In this document: positions 6,771 through 11,123 of the stretch, piece after piece | Position numbering within the stretch: the first letter of the stretch is position 1 | Layout: every line of letters starts with the position of its first letter | Assembly: GCA_910585015.1 (NCBI GenBank) | Contig: CAJUCT010000083.1 | Location: forward strand, 1 to 11,123 | Direction of reading: 5' to 3' | Source: an uncultured Acetatifactor sp. | GTDB lineage: Bacteria > Bacillota > Clostridia > Lachnospirales > Lachnospiraceae | Length of the DNA: 11,123 nucleotides | Notes under the pieces: model-generated | What the model was told of the DNA's origin: nothing | The model's database searches: none | What the model saw: only the letters and a program-made list of their open reading frames with translations | Program-made: the position numbers and the translations under genes

Positions 6771-7181
6771 CTAAATCTCCACGCCATCCTCCTTGAGCAT
6801 CTGCCTGCATTCCTCCAGCAGCGCCTTCCAGTCCGGCCTGATGTTTTTGGGGAAATGGTAGATGTAGGAATATTCCCTGCTTGGCCGCGACCATTCGAAG
6901 AAATAATCCGGGTTGATCCGCTTCCCCGTCTCCTCATGCATCTCCAGTTCAAAACGGTATCTTACCCACCAGTCCCGCTCATCTTCGAACTCCGCTTTCC
7001 TTACCGGCTTTACAAGGCGGTACCTGTTGTATTTTTTATCATCGTCCTCCACCAGCTCGCCCTTCACCCATCTGTACCCGTTCCCTATTGTGCAGAATAA
7101 ATGGTTTAAGCAGTGTTTCCTTGTGGGGAATATTGACGGGTAAAAATCCGCCATGAACTGTAATGTATCCTCTGCCCTCAT
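6771..7181 (-). CDS. Hypothetical phage protein, 136 aa
   Basis: A soluble, strongly aromatic protein (many W, Y and F) beginning MRAEDTLQFMADFYPSIFP. It contains 'CLNHLFCTIGNGYRWVKGEL' (24-43), then a charged middle (EDDDKKYNRYRLVKP; KAEFEDERDWWVRYRFELE) and a C-terminal helix (WKALLEECRQMLKEDG). It probably folds as an alpha/beta domain. No catalytic motif or named family is recognised. The ATG at 7181 is preceded by GGGAGG, overlapping the stop region of the upstream 62-aa gene, which suggests co-translation of the two. The stop at 6773-6771 falls just before repeat cassette copy 1. Confidence 0.8.
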   Translation of the reverse strand: MRAEDTLQFMADFYPSIFPTRKHCLNHLFCTIGNGYRWVKGELVEDDDKKYNRYRLVKPVRKAEFEDERDWWVRYRFELEMHEETGKRINPDYFFEWSRPSREYSYIYHFPKNIRPDWKALLEECRQMLKEDGVEI

Positions 7182-7195
7182 CCTGTTTTCCTCCC

Positions 7196-7384
7196 TTATT
7201 TCAAAAAGTTGGCTGTTGCAACCCTGATCTCATGCTGCTTTCCCCAAATGTGGTTCAGTATCATGTAGTTTGATGCGTCCAGCCGGTTCTTTGCCCAGAC
7301 CTTGACGGTCTTCATTTCCTTTGTTCCCTTCGGTGTGTAGTCGATCTCGAAAAGTATCGCCCCTTCAAATTTCCTGTTCAGCAT
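7196..7384 (-). CDS. Hypothetical phage protein, 62 aa
   Basis: A small basic protein beginning MLNRKFEGAILFEIDYTPKG, with an alternating pattern of a short beta-hairpin (AILFEIDY...MKTVKVWAKN) followed by a helix (ASNYMILNHIWG). No family is recognised. The open frame continues to 7420, but GGAGGG at 7397-7392 sits 7 nt before the ATG at 7384 and the upstream residues lie in repeat cassette copy 2, so 7384 is preferred. It precedes the 136-aa gene by 14 bases. Confidence 0.7.
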   Translation of the reverse strand: MLNRKFEGAILFEIDYTPKGTKEMKTVKVWAKNRLDASNYMILNHIWGKQHEIRVATANFLK

Positions 7385-7390
7385 CCTGTT

Positions 7391-7503
7391 TCCCTCCGTT
7401 TTCCTTTTGGTAGTACACATGTTACCTCTGAATGCAGGTATTATCCACTCAATTCAGAGGCATAAATGTGACAAAGATAATGGCTGGAAATTGTGTACAT
7501 TAC
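7391..7503 (-). repeat. Intergenic repeat cassette, copy 2
   Basis: The second, near-full copy of the cassette also found at 6652-6763, again placed directly in front of a small gene and carrying its ribosome binding site. Unlike copy 1 it holds a perfect 9-bp inverted repeat: CCTCTGAAT (7425-7433) and ATTCAGAGG (7452-7460). The differences between the copies cluster in the second arm of that repeat and in the block next to the TGTACA end. The conserved GATAAT lies at 7445-7440. Confidence 0.85.
7425..7460 (-). promoter_or_regulatory. 9-bp inverted repeat inside cassette copy 2, possible operator or RNA hairpin
   Basis: The arms 7425-7433 and 7452-7460 are exact complements separated by 18 bases that contain the conserved GATAAT hexamer. 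An inverted repeat straddling a possible -10 element could be an operator, or an RNA hairpin just upstream of the RBS. In copy 1 one arm (CCTCTGAAC) is kept while the other is replaced, so the pairing is not conserved. Confidence 0.4.
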
Positions 7504-7506
7504 AGT

Positions 7507-7535
7507 GGGCGGCATCCCTTCCCTGAAAGCCGCCC
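7507..7535 (-). repeat. 7-bp GC-rich hairpin after the DUF5049 gene
   Basis: The arms GGGCGGC (7507-7513) and GCCGCCC (7529-7535) are exact complements with a 15-nt loop. It starts 7 bases beyond the DUF5049 stop codon on the minus strand and directly abuts repeat cassette copy 2. It has no U-run, so it is not a convincing terminator; it may protect the 3' end of a processed transcript. Confidence 0.5.
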
Positions 7536-7542
7536 CGCCGTG

Positions 7543-7722
7543 TCATTCTTTGCCTGTGAGGATAAAATCCCAATAGGACTCCCTGTTTTCCTTGATAAAA
7601 AGAACCAGTTCGTAGAATCCCCTGTCGAATGCCGCCCGCTGCACCGCCGCCGTCTCACACATGTTGGCCGCCCCGCTGTCGCGGACTGCGAATATCTGTT
7701 CTTTTATTTTCTCTGTCAGCAT
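7543..7722 (-). CDS. DUF5049 domain-containing phage protein
   Basis: The 59-aa product begins MLTEKIKEQIFAVRDSGAAN. The pattern 'I-x-x-Q-I-x-A-V-R-D-S/T-G-x-x-N-M' with 'AFDRGFYELVLFIKENRESY' and a final 'FILTG' matches the small DUF5049 family found in Firmicutes phages and mobile elements; function unknown. The whole protein is the domain: three predicted helices and no membrane segment. The ATG at 7722 has AGGAGGG upstream; the in-frame extension to 7743 covers that RBS and is rejected. DUF5049 genes commonly lie near phage methyltransferases and terminases, as here. Confidence 0.83.
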   Translation of the reverse strand: MLTEKIKEQIFAVRDSGAANMCETAAVQRAAFDRGFYELVLFIKENRESYWDFILTGKE

Positions 7723-7750
7723 CACTTTCCCTCCTGTATCCAATGGCGGT

Positions 7751-7969
7751 TTATGAGAACTCCACCATATGTAATGTCTTGCACACGCGCCTGTATTCCC
7801 CGTGTTTTAACGCCTGCTTACTGCTGTGCCGGACCTTCCGGTTCAGATATTTTTTATTAAGGGAAATGCCCCGGCGCAGTTCGCCCCTCATGCTGTAGGA
7901 GCCATTTCCCCGCTGCCAGCAGTTGCGCTTCTGGTGTGCATTTCCCGGTGATTTTTGCTGCATCGCCAT
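7751..7969 (-). CDS. Hypothetical small basic phage protein, 72 aa
   Basis: A very basic product beginning MAMQQKSPGNAHQKRNCWQR, rich in Lys, Arg, Asn, Gln and Ser, with the pattern 'LNKKYLNRKVRHSSKQALKHGEYRR' spread over residues 35-59 and ending TLHMVEFS. The composition suggests binding to nucleic acid, but that is inference; no family is recognised. The ATG at 7969 is preceded by AAGGAGG at 9 nt. The open frame extends to 8110, but that part overlaps the upstream gene in another frame and lacks an RBS. The gene sits between a 117-aa hypothetical and the DUF5049 gene. Confidence 0.68.
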   Translation of the reverse strand: MAMQQKSPGNAHQKRNCWQRGNGSYSMRGELRRGISLNKKYLNRKVRHSSKQALKHGEYRRVCKTLHMVEFS

Positions 7970-7998
7970 ATCAATCCGCCTCCTTCCATAATTCCCGT

Positions 7999-8352
7999 TT
8001 ATTCCAGATAGTCGGTAAAGGTGATCTCCCGTTCCGCCACCTCGAGCATCAGCCCCTCTGCCCTGCGGCATTCCTCTGCAAGCGCGCCGACCAGCCGCGC
8101 CGTCATCCACCTGTCCTTCCTTTCACGGACGGCGGCCTCAACCCGGAGCGCCACCTTTTTCCCGCCTTTGAGGGCATCCCTGAGACCGGCGCACTGGACG
8201 CACCTTATATCCAGCAGGTGTTCCCTGCCCTCCCAATCGATCTTCGCAGGCACGCCCTCCATCGTCCGGTACCCGTGTTTCTCCATGAGGGCCTTTACCT
8301 GCCGCTCTGCTTCCGCCCATTCCATCCCGTTATCCTGCCTCCCTTTCCGCAT
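7999..8352 (-). CDS. Hypothetical phage protein, about 117 aa
   Basis: Mostly helical, charged product containing 'WAEAERQVKALMEKHGYRT', a short 'DIRCVQCAG' segment with a Cys-x-x-Cys pair, then 'GGKKVALRVEAAVRERKDRW' and a final helix (LVGALAEECRRAEGLMLEVAE). No family is recognised; one CxxC alone does not show metal binding. The start is uncertain: ATG 8373 has poor RBS spacing; ATG 8352 has GGAGGG at 6 nt but overlaps the upstream gene by 23 bases; ATG 8325 lies 4 bases after that gene's stop, with GGGAGG 12 nt away. I list 8352, and 8325 (MEWAEAE...) is nearly as good. The frame and stop are secure. Confidence 0.72.
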   Translation of the reverse strand: MRKGRQDNGMEWAEAERQVKALMEKHGYRTMEGVPAKIDWEGREHLLDIRCVQCAGLRDALKGGKKVALRVEAAVRERKDRWMTARLVGALAEECRRAEGLMLEVAEREITFTDYLE

Positions 8353-8578
8353 CCTCAACCCTCCGGCATTCATCCTCCCGGAATATTACCGCAAGGCTGC
8401 TTCCGTTCTGCCAGTCAACGTGGATGGAGCCGGAATCGTCCACCCCCGTCACCACACCCTGCATTCCGGGCGGCATCTCCCTGTAGGGGTCATCCATCTT
8501 TACCAGCTCCACCCTGCACCCTTTGGGGTATTTCTCCCGCAGGGCTTCCAGTTCCTCTTTTTTGATAGCAAGGTTCAT
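8330..8578 (-). CDS. DUF4314 domain-containing phage protein
   Basis: The 82-aa product fits the DUF4314 family of small phage and mobile-element proteins. Residues about 14-65 carry the pattern 'REKYPKGCRVELVKMDDPY', then 'MPPGMQGVVTGVDDSGSIHV' and 'DWQNGSSLAVI'. The fold is probably a small beta-barrel (SH3-like, by inference from the Gly/Val pattern); function unknown. The ATG at 8578 follows GGAAGGAG at 9 nt. It overlaps or nearly abuts the next gene. A 10-bp GC-rich hairpin lies in the 66-base gap upstream. Members are often found beside phage methyltransferase and terminase genes. Confidence 0.88.
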   Translation of the reverse strand: MNLAIKKEELEALREKYPKGCRVELVKMDDPYREMPPGMQGVVTGVDDSGSIHVDWQNGSSLAVIFREDECRRVEDAEREAG

Positions 8579-8604
8579 TCCGCATATCTCCTTCCGTAGA
8601 TTCC

Positions 8605-8633
8605 GGCAGGGAGGGAAGCACCGCCTCCCTGCC
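8605..8633 (-). repeat. 10-bp GC-rich hairpin between the 296-aa gene and the DUF4314 gene
   Basis: The arms GGCAGGGAGG (8605-8614) and CCTCCCTGCC (8624-8633) are exact complements with a 9-nt loop. It begins 11 bases downstream of the stop of the 296-aa gene. On neither strand is it followed by a proper T-run, so it may stabilise an RNA end rather than terminate transcription. Confidence 0.7.
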
Positions 8634-8644
8634 CCTGCTGTTTC

Positions 8645-9535
8645 TTACTGTTCTGTGTCAAAACTCTGGTTGACCTGCCCGATCAGCGCCGCATCCGCCA
8701 GAGCCTCTGCCATGTCCGTCCCCGGCTCCCCCGCCGTTTCCTCCGCAGGTGACTGTTCCTGCTGCTTTGCCGCCTCCCGCTCGTTCCGGCGGGCTTCCTG
8801 CCACCTCTGTTTGTTTTCCTCGGTGCGGAAAGCGGAATGCCCTTTCAGCTTTTTCATCAGGAGATCCCGCACCTCTTTCCCATCCCTGCCGCCGAAGCCG
8901 AGGCGCAGGAGCCATATCCTCATGTAGTATTTCTCGTTTTCCTCGATGGTCTCTTTGGGGCTGATGCGTTTCTGCTCCTTTGCCTGCTGTACCATCGCCG
9001 CCGCAAGGTGCGTGAATGCCTTTATCATGTCGGGGGCATCCGCCGTGGGAAGGGTGAAGGTAACTTTCCCGTCCTGAAAGCTGATGCCCCTGCACCCTTC
9101 CGCATGGCTCTGGAATGTCTGCAGGAAAGTCTCCGCATCGGGAATCTCCGTGCCGCCCAGCGCCTCCGCCAGCTCTGCGGGAATCCGGAAAACCTCCTCC
9201 GCAAAGGCCCGGTTTATAAGGTACTGCTTGCTGTGTGTCAGGAAGATCAGGTTCTTAAGCCCCTCCGCCGTCATGCCCTCCACCGGGATGCTGACCGCTG
9301 TTTCATCCGCCTCCGGCTGTGGTTCTCCGATGAATCCCTGCTCCGTCAGCCCTGCCGTCACCAGCTCCGCCGTTTTTTCATCCTCGGTCTCCACCGCACC
9401 CTTTTTGTCGATGGTGCAGTTTCCGATCTGGTAGGCGCAGGTCGGAACCCCAAGGTACTTTGCAGGCTGCCCTAAAATCCCGCTGACCGCCTTTACTACA
9501 TCTTTCCTGTTTGCTGCGTTTGTTTCAATCCTCAT
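8645..9535 (-). CDS. Conserved phage protein of unknown function, 296 aa
   Basis: The product begins MRIETNAANRKDVVKAVSGI. Residues 1-70 form an alpha/beta segment with 'KYLGVPTCAYQIGNCTIDKKG' across 26-46, a pattern I associate with a widespread gut-Firmicutes phage/mobile-element family sometimes labelled 'virulence protein' without experimental basis. An acidic linker follows (71-85), then a helical middle, then a conserved-looking 'ENEKYYMRIWLLRLGFGG' (199-216) followed by a KLKGHSAFR segment. The C-terminus from 238 is a charged Glu/Gln/Arg coiled-coil-like tail. No enzyme motif is seen. The ATG at 9535 follows GGAGG at 8 nt (9548-9544). It is the largest accessory gene and lies just downstream of the methyltransferase remnant. 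Confidence 0.85.
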   Translation of the reverse strand: MRIETNAANRKDVVKAVSGILGQPAKYLGVPTCAYQIGNCTIDKKGAVETEDEKTAELVTAGLTEQGFIGEPQPEADETAVSIPVEGMTAEGLKNLIFLTHSKQYLINRAFAEEVFRIPAELAEALGGTEIPDAETFLQTFQSHAEGCRGISFQDGKVTFTLPTADAPDMIKAFTHLAAAMVQQAKEQKRISPKETIEENEKYYMRIWLLRLGFGGRDGKEVRDLLMKKLKGHSAFRTEENKQRWQEARRNEREAAKQQEQSPAEETAGEPGTDMAEALADAALIGQVNQSFDTEQ

Positions 9536-9543
9536 CCTTTTTT

Positions 9544-9678
9544 CCTCCGTTTTTTAAGCCCTCCGGCTTTGTTTTCCCTTTCGGTATTACATTAATCACT
9601 CTGAATGGGGATAAAAGCAACATAAATGTCAGAATAAATGTCACAATAAAAAATCCGGGAACTGTGCATAGTACACAA
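9544..9678 (-). repeat. Degenerate third copy of the intergenic repeat cassette
   Basis: This region keeps recognisable blocks of copies 1 and 2 in the same order, plus-strand reading: CCTCCGTTTT, CCCTTTCGGTATTACA, CTCTGAATGGGG, ATAAATGTCACA, ATAA and CCGGGAACTGTGCATAGTAC. It has an extra tandem ATAAATGTCA unit and different spacing. The distal third overlaps the last codons of the methyltransferase (9641-9678), so part of the repeat is coding here while the equivalent parts of copies 1 and 2 are intergenic. It again ends in the RBS of the downstream gene. Confidence 0.55.
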
Positions 9679-11065
9679 TGCCCGAAAGCACGAAATATAC
9701 ATTGGGGAGCGCGACTCCGTTCCCCCACATCTTATATTCTGCGGAATCGGAATGGGGGTCTTTCAGCCATTTCCGTATCTGGCTGTCGGACTTCGGTTTA
9801 CTGGATGTCCCCATTATCTTACGGTGGGTCTCGAACACTTCCCGCCAGAACGCCATGTCTTCCTCCGTAGGGTTTTCCGTGCCGAGGCCGTCACACCACC
9901 AGTCCGGGAACCCCTGCAGCCTGGCGCATTCCGTAGGGGTCAGCCTGCGGACGATATAGTCCGGCTCTATGATATGGTAGTCGCCGCTGAATGCCTCCTG
10001 GTTGCCCAGCCACTGCTTGGAGCCCATGCTCGCGGAGATCGTGCCGAACACCTCCTTGCCGGATGCCGTCTGCAATGCGTTTATCAGCGGAGGGTCCTTA
10101 TAATCCGTAGCCACCAGCGTGTTTGCCAGTTCCTCCTCCGCAGATGTGAAAAAGGATGACTTGCTCGCACAGAATGTTGGGTATGCCACCGCATGGTGGT
10201 CAGTGGCGTTGAGCGTGAAGGAAATGTCCTCATTCACGCCGCTGCCCTGCGGCCCGTTCCTGTCCTCCCGCCCAATCATGGAGCCCTGCACCGCAACAAC
10301 CGCGATTCCTCCCTGGTTCGAGGATGGATTATTACAGTTACAATCCAAAGTCCGTGCGGTCTGCGCCTCATAGAAACCGCTGTGCGGATTATCGGACTTC
10401 ATGGCGTTGCTCTCTTTGGAACAGATGCCGAATGTCTGCACCACAAGTTCATTGCAGCGTGTTTCTCCTATATCAAATGCATTCAGCGTATTTGCCACTT
10501 CCCCGTCCTTCCATGTGGGCGCTTCCTCCGCAGAATGCGGGCGCGTCCCTTTGCAGAAAGGCACGAATACGGTCTGGTCATTGTTGCAGGATAGGGTGGC
10601 CGACTTGTCATCCTGTATCAGCGCCCCTTTTCCGCCTCCCTCACAGCCGGAGCGGATTTTCAGCGTCTTTGGCGTTTCCACCACGAAGGGCTGGTTGTTC
10701 CCGCCCATGCCATAGGTGGCGTTGACTGTGGGCGCAGTCTCCAAAGGCCCCGTGTATCTCGTGTCCTGCGAATGGTTTTCAAATACGGCCTGCTCCAGCA
10801 CACACGGGGGATGGTGTGCCTCCGCCCTTAAGGTACACGTCACGTCATCGGTCACGTCCATGCGGCTTCCGCCCTGGTCGTTTAAACAGATGCCGCCTGC
10901 CGCTCCAATGCACGGCGCAGCACCTCCGGCAGCTCTTTGCCACGCACGGAAGCCCTGCGCAGAATACCCTGACACGCCCTCGGACTCAAATAGTATCTTT
11001 CCGGCACTCCCGCCTGCAAAATCTGCGACAAGGTAGATGCGTTTTCTACGTTGGGGGACGCCCCA
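9641..11065 (-). pseudogene. C5 cytosine DNA methyltransferase, C-terminal part only (N-terminus missing)
   Basis: The open frame encodes the second half of a DNA (cytosine-5) methyltransferase. Visible: motif VIII, WGVPQRRKRIYLVADF (codons from 11065); a long recognition region of repeated T-L-x-A units (about 10843-9968); motif IX, RRLTPTECARLQGFPDWW (about 9949-9896); and motif X, GNGVALPNVYFVLSG (about 9724-9680). The SAM-binding motif I (FxGxG) and the catalytic Pro-Cys motif IV are absent; they should lie upstream, but the frame meets a TGA at 11104-11102 and the sequence before WGVPQ no longer looks like a methyltransferase. The first usable start in frame is GTG at 10975, giving 444 residues without catalytic motifs. 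It is therefore probably inactive, most simply cut by a mobile element. The 5' half may lie outside the window. Confidence 0.82.
9968..10843 (-). repeat. Degenerate tandem repeats within the methyltransferase recognition region
   Basis: About nine protein repeats share the form T-L/V/I-x-A/C, followed by a variable loop and a V-V or V-A strand: CTLRAEAHHPPCV, PTVNATYGMGGNNQPFVV, KTLKIRSGCEGG, ATLSCNNDQTVFV, NTLNAFDIGETRCNELVV, RTLDCNCNNPSSNQGG, FTLNATDHHAVA, NTLVATDYKDPPLI and GTISASMGS. Spacing is irregular (about 20-45 residues). The DNA is not obviously repeated, so these are ancient or structural repeats, probably beta-hairpins of the target-recognition domain. Confidence 0.65.
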
Positions 11066-11074
11066 CAGGCAGGC

Positions 11075-11123
11075 TAATGTAAAGTGAAAAATAATGTAAA
11101 GTCACCTCCTTCAAATGCCGGAA
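11075..11123. mobile_element. Possible end of an inserted element (IS21-like?) breaking the methyltransferase
   Basis: Just where methyltransferase homology stops, the plus strand shows an 11-bp direct repeat, TAATGTAAAGT, at 11075-11085 and again at 11092-11102 (period 17), in an AT-rich stretch unlike the flanking GC-rich gene. Short multiple direct repeats near a TG terminus are typical of IS21-family ends, and a TG lies at 11078-11079. No transposase is in the window and the target duplication cannot be seen, so this is an inference from context. Confidence 0.35.

Noticed and set aside
6700..7445. Promoters based on the conserved GATAAT hexamers (6705-6700 and 7445-7440)
   Set aside because: No acceptable -35 hexamer stands 16-18 bases upstream in either copy (TTGTCA in copy 2 is 23 bases away), and the hexamer is not kept in copy 3, so I do not call promoters.
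8837..9475. Plus-strand open frame of 212 aa
   Set aside because: Antisense to the 296-aa gene, which has a good RBS and family-like composition; the antisense product has no motif.
9557..9570. Small palindrome AAGCCCTCCGGCTT as a terminator or RBS-sequestering hairpin
   Set aside because: Only a 5-bp stem with a 4-nt loop and no matching T-run in the transcribed direction; it is too weak to support.
11060..11123. Reading frame at the right edge (minus strand from 11123) ending at the TAG near 11048
   Set aside because: It is open for about 25 codons only, out of frame with the methyltransferase, and has no recognisable content; it may be the tail of something outside the window but cannot be supported.
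1..11123. CRISPR arrays, tRNA or rRNA genes, integrase, att sites
   Set aside because: No regularly spaced repeats, cloverleaf-like sequence or recombinase motifs were seen on either strand; attachment sites cannot be recognised without the host junctions.

Overview
The window looks like part of a temperate or integrated siphovirus of the HK97 type, most likely in a Firmicutes host (a gut Clostridia/Lachnospiraceae-like background is my inference). Reasons: every supported gene lies on the minus strand, genes are tightly packed with 1-nt stop/start overlaps and strong AGGAGG-type ribosome binding sites, and the packaging/head module has the canonical order. No tRNA, rRNA, CRISPR array, integrase or repressor is visible.

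Read in the direction of transcription (right to left): (1) 11123-9641 holds the C-terminal part of a C5 cytosine DNA methyltransferase that lacks its N-terminal catalytic half and runs, at about 11066-11078, into unrelated sequence with short direct repeats that looks like the end of a mobile element. (2) 9535-6208 is an accessory block of eight genes between the methyltransferase and the terminase: a 296-aa phage protein of unknown function, a DUF4314 protein, a DUF5049 protein and five hypotheticals, several with near-identical leader sequences. (3) 6125-4099 encodes the small (P27-like) and large terminase subunits. (4) 4080-810 encodes portal, ClpP-like prohead protease and HK97-fold major capsid protein. 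(5) 792-176 encodes the head-tail connector and head-closure proteins. (6) The first codons of a probable HK97 gp10-like protein enter at 43-1.

Working model: the terminase recognises and cuts concatemeric DNA and fills a prohead built from portal, capsid protein and ClpP-like protease; connector and head-closure proteins seal the neck. The small genes upstream of the terminase sit where phages of this type often carry host-interaction or DNA-modification genes, but their roles are unknown.

The most unusual content is non-coding or repetitive. A roughly 112-bp intergenic cassette occurs twice (6652-6763, 7391-7503), with a degenerate third copy (9544-9678) that overlaps the methyltransferase 3' end. 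Three inverted repeats are packed between the head-closure and gp10-like genes. A 16-bp RNA stem precedes the terminase genes, and a terminator-like hairpin lies inside the morphogenesis operon. The methyltransferase recognition region is built from about nine degenerate repeats.
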